Shown: positions 17,575 to 26,628, counted from the stretch's first letter. The stretch is DNA of 64,000 bases from JBBQED01 sp038320345 (GCA_038320345.1 JBBQED010000006.1:62001-126000), one strand, 5' to 3'. Notes: generated from the sequence alone by a model not told the origin. Numbers and translations are program-made.

Positions 17575-18006
17575 ATGCCTTCCAGTATTTTACCTATTCA
17601 GAAACTGAGCATTCCACCAACTGGATTTCATCTACTTGTGAAACTATATTTAAATGGGCGCAAAGCTTTGTTTGTAGTGGATACAGGTGCCTCACAAACA
17701 GTACTAGACACAAAACGTTTTCCTCATTTCATGCCGAAAAGTCTGAAACAAAAACTAAATGCAGTAACCGCAGGAATTGGAAGTGCAGATGTGGAAAGTC
17801 ATTATTCAATAATTAAATCATTCCGATTAGGAGATTTAACGCTCCGTAATTTTGATCTTATTTTATTGGATCTCGCTATCGTGAATAACAGTTACAAAAC
17901 GATGGGCTTTGAACCGGTGGATGGAATTCTCGGTAGTGATTTATTACAACTCTATAATGGAGTGGTAGATTTTAAAAAATCGATCTTGAAGATCTCCTGG
18001 AAGTAA
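17575..18006 (+). CDS. Retropepsin-like aspartic protease family protein
   Basis: 143 residues with the single-lobe clan AA fold. The active-site signature FVVDTGASQTVLD lies at about residues 41-53, and the later hydrophobic-Gly strand is VDGILGSDLLQLYNGVVDF, where the second conserved motif is found in retropepsin-like bacterial proteins. No signal peptide or membrane segment is visible, so it is probably cytoplasmic and would act as a homodimer. Bacterial members of this type are poorly characterised and activity is inferred. Starts 28 bases after the mdh terminator and is convergent with the DCC gene. Confidence 0.82.
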   Translation: MPSSILPIQKLSIPPTGFHLLVKLYLNGRKALFVVDTGASQTVLDTKRFPHFMPKSLKQKLNAVTAGIGSADVESHYSIIKSFRLGDLTLRNFDLILLDLAIVNNSYKTMGFEPVDGILGSDLLQLYNGVVDFKKSILKISWK

Positions 18007-18018
18007 GCGAAGTACTTT

Positions 18019-18435
18019 TTACAAAAAACGATCAGCATCTTTTGGATCAGGCATCCTACATGTTAATCGTTTCCCAAACCATCGATATCGATATGCAGCT
18101 AACCATTTGTATATCGGATCGCGAATGAAAACAGGGACTATAAAAAATAAGCGCATGAGATTCCACGGGAATGAAAGTTTGCTACAGATCATGAGCACTG
18201 CAGTGGAATATCGATACACTTTTTCTTCGTAGATCAAAACCACGGAGTCCAAATTTCCCACTTGATATTTTTCGATCAATGAACTTCCTGAAGGTAATTG
18301 CGAAGCTGTGAAATAAAAAAATTTTTGCTGATCATGCCGAATGATAAAATCAATACTTCCTGAACAAAAATTACAATATCCGTCGAATATTATAATGCAA
18401 TGCTTTACTTTAAGTACTTCCGTTGGACTCGACAT
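18019..18435 (-). CDS. DCC-family (DUF393) thiol-disulfide oxidoreductase-like protein
   Basis: 138 residues. The family name-giving motif is intact: FDGYCNFC at residues 17-24, with the two Cys spaced CxxC, and the C-terminal end carries the second family signature, CRMPDPKDADRFL. The middle has a hydrophobic stretch (WNLMRLFFIVPVF). The fold is thioredoxin-like and redox activity is predicted rather than shown. The ATG is 15 bases after the stop of the propeller-cytochrome lipoprotein gene, so it appears to be the last gene of the five-gene minus-strand unit starting at 24786. Confidence 0.88.
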   Translation of the reverse strand: MSSPTEVLKVKHCIIIFDGYCNFCSGSIDFIIRHDQQKFFYFTASQLPSGSSLIEKYQVGNLDSVVLIYEEKVYRYSTAVLMICSKLSFPWNLMRLFFIVPVFIRDPIYKWLAAYRYRWFGKRLTCRMPDPKDADRFL

Positions 18436-18450
18436 CTATCAGTTGTAAGT

Positions 18451-19917
18451 TCAAGGTCGCACACTAAGCGAATAAGGGTCGACGGAAACTTCTGGTTTGA
18501 ATTTCGGCAACTTCAAGAGGGTATTCAAATCAATTGCACTCAAATAACCGTTAGATCCGGCGCAAGCAGCAGCATGATGTGGAGCAATTCCGCCGGAGAA
18601 ATTTCGATTGGCCACCAACACTACTCCCTGTTTTTCATCCACTGCAATTCCATGGGGTTGCCAGCCTACTTTTATTCTCGAAACTTCTGTAAGAGTAGTC
18701 ATATCAATCGCACTTACTGATCCTCTTACATCCGCAAAATAATTGTCTTCTTGATTGGTTACAAATAAAAGATTTTTACTTGGTGATATCGACATTTCCA
18801 GAGGATATCTACCTACTGGAATAGCCGCGATCAACTGATCATTACTCGCATTGTAAACTCGAACTTGGTTCACATTTGTATCCTGACACGTTACGAAGTA
18901 CTTCGTAAAATCAGGACTAAATGCAACTTCATGCGGCTTGAGTGCAAAAGGTAAAGGTTGAGTACCTTGTAAATTAATATCCTGATAATCGAAAATATTA
19001 TTCAATGGAATTTTAATGATCTTACTGAGTTCCTGACAAGTTACATACAAAGTATCATTGGTTTTATTCAATGCACTTCCATGCAGATTAGGAGCTGCAC
19101 TTCCTGTAATTGGAAAGGGACCAATGGTAGTAGAAGTCCCAGCAATCAAATCAACAATAGCTACTCGACCTAGATTATAATCTACTGCATAAGCCATTTT
19201 AGAATCGGAAGATAATGTAACCGTATTCCAAGCTCCAGCAATTCCATTTCCAATGCTGATATTACTCACTAAGGCATCCGTTTCTGTACTATACACTTGT
19301 ACATTATCGGAATTCAGGAATACCACAACCCAGTATTTTCCATCAGCAGTTACTCTAACATTATGTGGGGATTCCGGAGGACTTGCTCCAGCGTTTAATC
19401 CTACATCGACCATGCGCATTACTACATTTTTATCTGCATCAAAAACAGAAACTACATCACAACCTTGGTTAGAAACATAATATTTGTGACGTAATGGATC
19501 TCCCGAGAACTTGATGTTACCATTCTTATCAGGAGCGCCAGAAAAAATCCAATCTTTGAGTAATAAATAATCCGCTTTACTTAATGCTGCTCCGTTCACT
19601 GGCATGCGTGGTTCTGAAACTAAACCAAGCGTACTATCCGTATTGGTAAAATAAAGCAAGGTGCTAAAATCAGTTCTAAATGGAATTGTAACCGCACCAT
19701 TGTTGGTACCCTCAAACATTTTATCCCAAGAACTAAGATCTAAACCAGCTGCTGCATCCTTACTAGCCGTATTATGACAACCTGAAGTAGCACAATTTGC
19801 AACAAGGATTTTTTCGACGTCAGCAGGATAATTAGTAACAGGAGGCTCGGTATATTTATCGTTTTTGCAAGAAGAAATTGCAAGCACTAAAATAATTATC
19901 AATAAGCTATTTTTCAT
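18451..19917 (-). CDS. Lipoprotein with c-type cytochrome motif and YVTN/YncE-like beta-propeller
   Basis: 488 residues from the ATG at 19917. Lipoprotein signal MKNSLLIIILVLAISSC (Cys17). Residues 33-130 look like a small c-type cytochrome: NCATSGCHN, a CX4CH heme site (Cys42, Cys47, His48), a possible Met ligand in EPRMPVNG (Met105) and the closing helix LLLKDWIFSGAPD. Residues 140-488 are a seven-blade-like propeller with YVTN-type repeats; several blades begin with a His (PHNVRV, LHGSAL, PHEVAF, PHGIAV). It starts 1 base after the stop of the small lipoprotein gene. Heme binding is predicted only; the propeller could bind a second cofactor or a partner protein. Confidence 0.82.
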   Translation of the reverse strand: MKNSLLIIILVLAISSCKNDKYTEPPVTNYPADVEKILVANCATSGCHNTASKDAAAGLDLSSWDKMFEGTNNGAVTIPFRTDFSTLLYFTNTDSTLGLVSEPRMPVNGAALSKADYLLLKDWIFSGAPDKNGNIKFSGDPLRHKYYVSNQGCDVVSVFDADKNVVMRMVDVGLNAGASPPESPHNVRVTADGKYWVVVFLNSDNVQVYSTETDALVSNISIGNGIAGAWNTVTLSSDSKMAYAVDYNLGRVAIVDLIAGTSTTIGPFPITGSAAPNLHGSALNKTNDTLYVTCQELSKIIKIPLNNIFDYQDINLQGTQPLPFALKPHEVAFSPDFTKYFVTCQDTNVNQVRVYNASNDQLIAAIPVGRYPLEMSISPSKNLLFVTNQEDNYFADVRGSVSAIDMTTLTEVSRIKVGWQPHGIAVDEKQGVVLVANRNFSGGIAPHHAAACAGSNGYLSAIDLNTLLKLPKFKPEVSVDPYSLSVRP

Positions 19918-19918
19918 A

Positions 19919-20326
19919 TTAATCTCCTTCGGTAACAAACACAGTTTGATTTACACTCCCTGAACTCAAGTTGGTTGAAAACGGAATTCCCCCTTTAACA
20001 ATCCAAGTAGATGGGTCAAGTAAACTATCCACTCCCGTTGCATATAGATAATAATCACCAGACTTTAATCCTGTAAGCGCTACCTCAGGCGTGTCGAATG
20101 CTGCTTTAAAAGAAAGATCATATTTACTAGTATCTGCTCCAGGAAAATCCTTCGCACAATATTTTACATAAACAGTACATCCATTTATCGCTCTGGAATG
20201 ATGAACCATTCGTGCTACAACAGTTACATCTCCTCCAGAACCCGCATTGCAATCTGTTTTTTTACAAGATGGAATAGCAAATGCAATAGTTACAACACTA
20301 ATAAACAAGACCATTTTCTTCATCAT
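19919..20326 (-). CDS. Small lipoprotein of unknown function
   Basis: 135 residues with a lipoprotein signal (MMKKMVLFISVVTIAFAIPSC, Cys21). The mature part begins with a Gly/Asn-rich linker and has a beta-rich domain (VTVVARMVHHSRAINGCTVY, LKSGDYYLYATGVDS), reminiscent of small carboxypeptidase-regulatory-like or transthyretin-like folds. It contains four Cys, two of them in NGCTVYVKYC. No known motif is recognised. It is directly followed (1 base) by the propeller-cytochrome gene, with which it is very probably translated in series, and lies 54 bases after the FG-GAP gene. Confidence 0.75.
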   Translation of the reverse strand: MMKKMVLFISVVTIAFAIPSCKKTDCNAGSGGDVTVVARMVHHSRAINGCTVYVKYCAKDFPGADTSKYDLSFKAAFDTPEVALTGLKSGDYYLYATGVDSLLDPSTWIVKGGIPFSTNLSSGSVNQTVFVTEGD

Positions 20327-20380
20327 ACAAGAGGATTTATGCGCAATTTAATGAGTTCCAAATTACCGTTGATCAACCAA

Positions 20381-22576
20381 TTATTCTTTTACAAACCGCT
20401 TACAAAAAGATTGCGAACCCGCTGTAATCTTACAGAGATAAGTTCCACTATTCAGTGCGGAAACATCTGCAGCTATTAACAAGTTAAGATTTTCGGAAAT
20501 ATAGACACGTTGACCGATGATATCAAAGATTTGAATCTTCACTTTTGAATTATTATTCAATTGATCAACTTGAATATTCAAGATATTTTTTACGGGATTG
20601 GGATACAAATTAAAGAATGCACTATTGACTTCAGGTGATAAAGAAGATAACAATGAATTCTGAGTATATAGTACCAATCCACCAGCAATATTTCCAATCA
20701 TCAGATCGTATCGACCATCATTATCAAGATCCGCTTTTGCTGGAGCGCAACGGATAGGTTCATAAATTCCTTGAAACATTGAATCAAGCAAGTTAAAAGT
20801 TCCACTTAGGTTGCCATCAATATTATTATAATGATAGAGATATCCACTTTCAGATCCTACTAACAACTCATATCCGCTACCGTTATCAAATAATAATGGA
20901 GCACTGAAGCCTGCATAACCATTCGATTTTCTTACATCCACTCCGCCTAAACTATCATTAATCAATGAGAAAACAGGAACTGCAGATGTGCTTGTATTGC
21001 GATAGTAATTCAGATTACCATTTCGTTCTCCAATGAGCAAATCCAGTTTACCATCTTTATCAATATCTACAATTTGAGGAATAGCAGTATTGCCCACATT
21101 TATCGATTGATAATTCGCAGACACTAAAGTTAAAATCATAGGATTTCCAGCGCCTGCATTATTCTTAAAGTAAAGTATATTTCCACTCGACTCCCCCAAT
21201 AAAAGATCCATATCTCCATCAGCATCCAAATCACCGAATGCTGGATACAAACCCAATACACCATACGCCGAAATTCCTGCAAAATCATCCGTAATGAGCG
21301 TAAATGCCGCGTGCGACGCTGTTCCAGTATTCCGATAATATTCAAGCTTTCCTGTATTCGCGGCATTGTTAAAGTAGTAGTCGTTGCCGATGATCAGATC
21401 TTTTAATCCATCTCCGTCAACATCAACAAAAGTAGGGTGGGCTCCAGTACCTGTTTCAATCATATTATCAACTAAGAAACGGCTTCCTGTTTTCGCAAAA
21501 ACATTTGTTGAATTATTTGTAGTGTTCTTGTAAGAAAGCATATTATAATAATCTTCGCCCGTGTAAAAATTAGCTACCACCAAATCATTATTCCCATCAT
21601 TATCAATATCAAAATAATAGGGTCCTGCCACATCTTTCATCTCCGCAGGAATATCGTAGCTTGGAAATGCAGAATCCTGAGCGCACATCCATGCTGAATC
21701 GGGATTACCACAGTTCTGCAAATACAATACATTAGGACTGAGAATATCTCCATTCAACAAATCCTTATCTCCATCACCATCCATATCTAGCGCTAACAAT
21801 GCAGACCCTGAATGTTGTGCCGAAGGATTTAAACGAAAAGGATCAGCAGGTAATAAAGGACAAGATGGAATAGGTGGTAAGAGGCCAACATTAGAGAGAT
21901 TACCCAATGCAAAATATCCCCAGCATTGTGGAACATTATAAAACATAAAATTATTACAACTCCCTGTGGAATCCATCGAAAAATTTCGGTTATACTCCAC
22001 CCAGCTTCCTGCAATTGAAAATGCGAGAATATCCATATCACCATCATTATCAACATCAGTAAGAGCAGGCATGTTTACCCTACTGACATAGAGATTGGTC
22101 AAGAAATTTCCATAATGAGTATCAATCTGTGGCGTTACCAGACTAAAACTAATTCCATTTTGAGAACTATAATTATTGCGATAAACTTTGATTGCCGCAT
22201 TACTATAAGTGAATAAGTCCAGATCTCCATCACAATCGAAATCATACGTTCTTACCCAACCTTCCAAGTCATAAGGAAATCGATTTCTGTATTCAGGAGC
22301 ATACACAAAATCTGTTTTGTTAGGAGTTCCTTTATTGATGAACGGCGATAAACGATAACTCGTTCCGTCAAAAACAATTAAATCCAAAATTCCATCACCA
22401 TTCAAATCAATGGATGCTGGAATAGGACTGTTAAATCCTGCAGCAAAAGCATTAGCAATTTGAACACCATTATTGATCACCTGAAAATTAGTATCGCGGT
22501 AAAAAAGAATGCTCTGTGCTTTACTTTGAACCGAATGAAATATTAATATGGCGAATAGGAAACGAAAGATTTTCAT
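20381..22576 (-). CDS. FG-GAP/VCBS repeat surface protein with T9SS sorting domain (copy 2)
   Basis: 731 residues: signal peptide (MKIFRFLFAILIFHSVQSKA), then at least nine calcium-type loops spread along a propeller-like repeat region (DLNGDGILDL, DFDCDGDLDLF, DVDNDGDMDIL, DMDGDGDKDLL, DIDNDGNNDLV, DVDGDGLKDLI, DLDADGDMDLL, DIDKDGKLDLL, DLDNDGRYDLM), and a T9SS type A C-terminal domain from FNLYPNPVKNILNIQV to KRFVKE. It should be exported by T9SS and held on or released from the surface. It is closely related to the gene immediately upstream (11-base gap), with the same length and loop order, so it is a tandem duplicate. Confidence 0.93.
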   Translation of the reverse strand: MKIFRFLFAILIFHSVQSKAQSILFYRDTNFQVINNGVQIANAFAAGFNSPIPASIDLNGDGILDLIVFDGTSYRLSPFINKGTPNKTDFVYAPEYRNRFPYDLEGWVRTYDFDCDGDLDLFTYSNAAIKVYRNNYSSQNGISFSLVTPQIDTHYGNFLTNLYVSRVNMPALTDVDNDGDMDILAFSIAGSWVEYNRNFSMDSTGSCNNFMFYNVPQCWGYFALGNLSNVGLLPPIPSCPLLPADPFRLNPSAQHSGSALLALDMDGDGDKDLLNGDILSPNVLYLQNCGNPDSAWMCAQDSAFPSYDIPAEMKDVAGPYYFDIDNDGNNDLVVANFYTGEDYYNMLSYKNTTNNSTNVFAKTGSRFLVDNMIETGTGAHPTFVDVDGDGLKDLIIGNDYYFNNAANTGKLEYYRNTGTASHAAFTLITDDFAGISAYGVLGLYPAFGDLDADGDMDLLLGESSGNILYFKNNAGAGNPMILTLVSANYQSINVGNTAIPQIVDIDKDGKLDLLIGERNGNLNYYRNTSTSAVPVFSLINDSLGGVDVRKSNGYAGFSAPLLFDNGSGYELLVGSESGYLYHYNNIDGNLSGTFNLLDSMFQGIYEPIRCAPAKADLDNDGRYDLMIGNIAGGLVLYTQNSLLSSLSPEVNSAFFNLYPNPVKNILNIQVDQLNNNSKVKIQIFDIIGQRVYISENLNLLIAADVSALNSGTYLCKITAGSQSFCKRFVKE

Positions 22577-22587
22577 TTTTTAGTAGT

Positions 22588-24786
22588 TTACTTTCTGATA
22601 AATTTCTGAACCATTTGTTTCCCATTATGGACTGCTTTTATCAGGTACATTCCGGAAGGAACCTGACTTAGATCGATGGTAGTATTAAGATCATTGCACA
22701 CGTTGCGATAAATAATTTTTCCAAGTACATCTGAAATTTCAATAATTCGTTGTTGATTATTTACGGATGTCTCAAACTGAACATACATCTGTGATTCTGC
22801 AGGATTTGGCCAGATGGAAAGACCAAGTGCAGCATGATTTTCAGCAACTCCAATTGCAGTATATTGCGTATACAATCTAAATCCTCCACAATTATTACCG
22901 GTTATTAGATCAGCTTTAGAATCTCCATCAATATCGGCTCTGCTAATCGTAACTCTCTTAGGTTCATAAATTCCTTGATACATGGAATCTATTAAATTAA
23001 ATGCTCCGGCAAGATTTCCATCAATATTTCCATACTGATATATATAACCACTTTCTGAACCAACGATCAATTCGTAAGCACCAGCGTTATCATACAAAAC
23101 AGGAGCGCTATAGCCAGCAATAGCACCAGCTTTCATCACATTAACAGATCCGAAATTTGTTGTCACCAAAGTGAATACGGGAGTAGCGGCAGTTCCCGTG
23201 TTTTGATAGTAATTCAATACACCAAGTCTTTCGCCAATTAGCAAATCATTTTTACCATCACGATTGATATCAATAATTTGAGGTGTACTGTTATTGCCAA
23301 TATCGATTCCCTGATAAACAGGTTGATTGAAAACAAAATTAGCAGGGGATCCTGATGCAGCGGTATTCTGAAAATAAATTAGATTCCCATCCGCATTGCC
23401 TAATAACATATCGGCATCACCATCACCATCAAGATCTCCAAAAGATGGTACTAAACCATATTGATTAAAAGTAGAAAGGTTTAACCAATCGTCGGTGATT
23501 AAATCGAATGCAGGCTGAGTAGCAGTTCCAACATTTCTGAAATATGCTAAGCGGGAAACCGACAAATTCGGATTGTCATTATAATAAATATCATTCCCAG
23601 AAATAATATCTAAGAGTCCATCCTGATCCACATCAAAGAAAACGGGATTTGAGGAAGTTCCTACATCGATCATATCTTCAGAAAGAAAACGGCTCTTGAT
23701 GAAATTGAAAACGTTAGAACAATTATCGGTAGTGTTTCTATACCATAAAACATTTTGCAGATCTTCTCCAACAGTAGCGTAAGGAGTAACTATTAAATCT
23801 TTTGCTCCATCATTATCTACATCGAGATAATATGCGGCAGGTAAATTTTGCAAATTAACATTCACATCATAGCTAGGAAATGCTGAATCCTGTGCAGTGA
23901 TGTATGCTGAATCCTGAGTTCCGCCGTTCTCGAGAAATAATAAATTCTGACCTAGAATATCTCCATTAATCACATCCATATCACCATCACAACCTTGATC
24001 AAAAGCAGTTAATACAGATCCAGAATGGCGACTTCTTAAAACATCAGTTCCATCATTTCCATTTGCAATTGCTAGGCGGCAATTCTGATTGAGTAATGCA
24101 ATATTGGTGAGTCCACTTAATTTAAAATATCCCCAACAATAAGGTTCCAATGTAAAATTAAATCCACCACAAACCCCAGTACTATCCATCGAATAATTTT
24201 TATGGTACTCCACATAATTACTCGAGTTTGCAAAAGTTAGAATATCCAAATCCCCATCAGCATCCATATCTACAATGGCAGGCATGTTTGCTTGACTCAC
24301 AAAAATCGGGGCTTGCAAAGTTCCATAGTTGGAGTTAACTTGATTCGTAAATAATGAAAATGAAAGACCACTACCGGAAACAAAATCATTCCTATAAACT
24401 TCCATTGCGTTATTTCCATAGGTAAACAAATCAAAATCTCCATCGCAATCAAAATCGGCAGTACGCACCCAATCATGTAACCGTGGAAATAATTGCTGGT
24501 ACTGAGGAGCCCAACTATAGGAAGACTGCGATGCTAACCCATCATTCAGAAAAGTAATTATTCTATTTCCTACACGATCAAAAATCAGGATATCCGTAAA
24601 GCCATCTCCATTTAATTCAATTTGATTAATAATGGGGCTATTCAAACCTCCGGCCCATGGAAAAGCAAGTTGTTTCCCGTTTACTTCAACCGGAGGACGA
24701 GTGTCGAGAAATAATATCTGAGGAGATTGCGCATTCGCATTCCATACAGATATTACCATAAACATCAGACAGAGATTTCTGAACAT
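22588..24786 (-). CDS. FG-GAP/VCBS repeat surface protein with T9SS sorting domain (copy 1)
   Basis: 732 residues from the ATG at 24786, where a signal peptide begins (MFRNLCLMFMVISVWNANA, then Gln). It shows nine Ca-binding-like loops in the same order as its neighbour (ELNGDGFTDIL, DFDCDGDFDLF, DMDADGDLDIL, DQGCDGDMDV, DVDNDGAKDLI, DVDQDGLLDII, DLDGDGDADML, DINRDGKNDLL, DIDGDSKADLI). The C-terminal T9SS domain runs from LSIWPNPAESQMYV to KFIRK. The frame is open for 49 codons upstream, but those residues lack a signal sequence and pass through the -7 box. First gene of the five-gene unit ending at 18019. Confidence 0.93.
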   Translation of the reverse strand: MFRNLCLMFMVISVWNANAQSPQILFLDTRPPVEVNGKQLAFPWAGGLNSPIINQIELNGDGFTDILIFDRVGNRIITFLNDGLASQSSYSWAPQYQQLFPRLHDWVRTADFDCDGDFDLFTYGNNAMEVYRNDFVSGSGLSFSLFTNQVNSNYGTLQAPIFVSQANMPAIVDMDADGDLDILTFANSSNYVEYHKNYSMDSTGVCGGFNFTLEPYCWGYFKLSGLTNIALLNQNCRLAIANGNDGTDVLRSRHSGSVLTAFDQGCDGDMDVINGDILGQNLLFLENGGTQDSAYITAQDSAFPSYDVNVNLQNLPAAYYLDVDNDGAKDLIVTPYATVGEDLQNVLWYRNTTDNCSNVFNFIKSRFLSEDMIDVGTSSNPVFFDVDQDGLLDIISGNDIYYNDNPNLSVSRLAYFRNVGTATQPAFDLITDDWLNLSTFNQYGLVPSFGDLDGDGDADMLLGNADGNLIYFQNTAASGSPANFVFNQPVYQGIDIGNNSTPQIIDINRDGKNDLLIGERLGVLNYYQNTGTAATPVFTLVTTNFGSVNVMKAGAIAGYSAPVLYDNAGAYELIVGSESGYIYQYGNIDGNLAGAFNLIDSMYQGIYEPKRVTISRADIDGDSKADLITGNNCGGFRLYTQYTAIGVAENHAALGLSIWPNPAESQMYVQFETSVNNQQRIIEISDVLGKIIYRNVCNDLNTTIDLSQVPSGMYLIKAVHNGKQMVQKFIRK

Positions 24787-24814
24787 AAAAGAAGCGTGTA
24801 AGGGAGTGTCTGAG

Positions 24815-24822
24815 CGAAGATA
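24815..24822 (-). promoter_or_regulatory. -7-like element, TATCTTCG
   Basis: Minus-strand match to TAnnTTTG with one mismatch, 28 bases before the ATG of the first FG-GAP gene; no clear -33 box. Confidence 0.35.
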
Positions 24823-24975
24823 CGTATGAACCCGCCAGGAAACGGATAAGTTAACGATGATTTTTACACCTATCAGACGATGATTTTGGTTAAAAAGTTG
24901 CCCCACCTGACAGATTACCAGAAGTTCGTACATTTACAAAAGAAGAACTAGTTTCAGGATCCCTCTCTGGTTTTG

Positions 24976-24983
24976 TACATTCG
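24976..24983 (+). promoter_or_regulatory. -7-like element, TACATTCG
   Basis: One mismatch to TAnnTTTG; ends 19 bases before the yajQ ATG, the same distance as in several other genes of this window. Confidence 0.4.
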
Positions 24984-25002
24984 TCATTCTTAGACCCCTA
25001 TT

Positions 25003-25494
25003 ATGCCCTCATTTGATATTGTAAACGAAATCGACCATCAGAAACTAGATAACGCTATCAATGTAGCCGTGAAAGAGTTCAGTAACCGTTTCGATTTCCA
25101 TGGTTCTAAAACTACGTTGGAACTCGATAAAAAAACATTGGTGCTTACCCTCGTTACTGAAAACGAAATGAGGGTTAAATCTGTACAGGATATTTTGATT
25201 TCCAGGATGATGAAGCAGGGAATGGACAGTAGTGCATTGGATTTCGGCAAAGAACATTATGCCAGTGGGAATATGGTTAGAAAGGAAATTAAAATCAAGC
25301 AAGGCATTGATAAAGAAAGTGCTAAGAAGGTTGTTAAGGTAATTAAGGAAAGCGGACAAAAAGTTCAGGCATCGATTATGGATGAGCAAATTAGAGTTAC
25401 GGGCAAAAAACTAGATGATCTTCAAGCAGTTATTGCAACGGTAAAAACTGAAAACTGGGATTTCCCAATTCAGTTCACTAATTTCAGGAATTAA
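25003..25494 (+). CDS. yajQ: YajQ family cyclic-di-GMP/nucleotide-binding protein
   Basis: 163 residues, the family's normal length. The start MPSFDIVNEIDHQKLDNAIN is diagnostic of YajQ (UPF0234), which has two ferredoxin-like domains; SGNMVRKEIKIKQGIDKESAKK and the end WDFPIQFTNFRN are also conserved. Members bind nucleotides, and in Xanthomonas a relative binds cyclic di-GMP and affects transcription; whether this one does so is not shown. Divergent from the FG-GAP unit and followed by a 286-base gap before the exbB operon. Confidence 0.95.
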   Translation: MPSFDIVNEIDHQKLDNAINVAVKEFSNRFDFHGSKTTLELDKKTLVLTLVTENEMRVKSVQDILISRMMKQGMDSSALDFGKEHYASGNMVRKEIKIKQGIDKESAKKVVKVIKESGQKVQASIMDEQIRVTGKKLDDLQAVIATVKTENWDFPIQFTNFRN

Positions 25495-25780
25495 GTAGCT
25501 TAGCGGATCATTTAATGGTAATTTGACGTTGGATTCGTACTTTTAACAAATAAATAGCCATTGCATAATCTTTAAAAAAGAATAAAAAACTAAACATTAA
25601 GCAGTAAAAATTAGGCGTTTAGGGCCAAAAGGAGTCATTTTTATGTAAATATCAGTTGGTTCCACAACAATTTAATAACCAACACCCGTTTTTTGGTTCA
25701 GTGGGAATCATTATTATTGTGCCCTCCTATTAAAGAAAAAAAATTATCAACTACTTCATTAACAAAAACCTCGCAGAATT
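25495..25780. other. 286-base leader/promoter region before exbB
   Basis: Strongly AT-rich. A weak TATTATTG box (25712-25719) lies 16 bases after TTTG (25692-25695), a spacing shorter than usual. No hairpin, riboswitch-like fold or coding remnant was recognised. Confidence 0.4.
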
Positions 25781-26584
25781 ATGAGCCAGACAAAGTCAGG
25801 ATCGGGCATCCAAGGAATGTTAGCTGCCATCGTTATTCCGGTTGCACTGATTCTCTCCATAGTAATCTTTAAGTTTATTTTGGGAGCACCCGGCAACTTT
25901 CAGGACAACAACCCTGAATTAAATCCACTTCCGGGAAATTTCCTGGGAATCATTTACAAAGGCGGATTCATCGTACCGATCCTTATGAGTTTATTGCTGA
26001 TCACCATCACCTTCGTAATCGAGCGTTTTATTACAATTGGCAAATCGAAAGGCAGTGGAACTATCGATGCATTCATCTTTAAAATGCGTGCTTCTTTAAC
26101 AAAAGGAGACATTGATGGAGCTACCAAAGAATGTGACCGTCAGAAAGGTTCTATCGCTGCAGTAGTTCAAGCAGGATTGAAAGCTTATCGCCAAATGGAA
26201 GGTGAAAAAGGTTTAGATAAAGAACATAAAGTAGCTATGATTCAAAAAGAGATCGAAGAAGCAACCACATTGGAGCTTCCAATGCTTTCTAAAAATTTAG
26301 TTATCATTTCTACGATCGCTTCTATTGCAACGCTGATGGGCTTGCTTGGAACAGTATTCGGTATGATCCGTGCATTCGCAGCACTTGCTCAGGCAGGTTC
26401 TCCAGATGCTACTGCACTTGCAACAGGGATCTCTGAAGCACTTATCAATACAGCATTTGGGATTGGAACATCTGCCATTGCTATCATTTTCTATAACTAC
26501 TTCACTAATAAAATTGATTCTATCACTTATGGAATTGATGAAGCGGGTTATAGTATCGTTCAGACTTTCACGGCACGTAACTAA
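25781..26584 (+). CDS. exbB: MotA/TolQ/ExbB proton channel family protein
   Basis: 267 residues; inner-membrane proton-channel subunit that powers TonB. Membrane segments at about 10-34, 60-84, 170-195 and 215-240. The conserved channel helix is NLVIISTIASIATLMGLLGTVFGMI, followed by ALATGISEALINTAFGIGTSAIAI, the classical ExbB/TolQ family signature. The cytoplasmic loop between helices carries the KGDIDGATKECDRQ segment. It is followed by two exbD genes and tonB, which identifies it as the TonB energiser rather than TolQ. An extra N-terminal helix is usual in Bacteroidota. Confidence 0.93.
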   Translation: MSQTKSGSGIQGMLAAIVIPVALILSIVIFKFILGAPGNFQDNNPELNPLPGNFLGIIYKGGFIVPILMSLLLITITFVIERFITIGKSKGSGTIDAFIFKMRASLTKGDIDGATKECDRQKGSIAAVVQAGLKAYRQMEGEKGLDKEHKVAMIQKEIEEATTLELPMLSKNLVIISTIASIATLMGLLGTVFGMIRAFAALAQAGSPDATALATGISEALINTAFGIGTSAIAIIFYNYFTNKIDSITYGIDEAGYSIVQTFTARN

Positions 26585-26628
26585 TTTGTTACAGCGAAAT
26601 TTATTTCAAACTATAAAAGCCGAGAATC

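Noticed and set aside
18019..24786. Denitrification-type cytochrome cd1 system
   Set aside because: No nir, nor or heme d1 genes; the propeller matches YVTN/YncE types in general.
24787..24933. N-terminal extension of the first FG-GAP protein by 49 residues
   Set aside because: The extension lacks a signal peptide and crosses the proposed promoter; the signal peptide begins at the ATG at 24786.
25495..25780. Riboswitch or structured leader before exbB
   Set aside because: No stable or known fold seen; AT-rich sequence without paired GC blocks.
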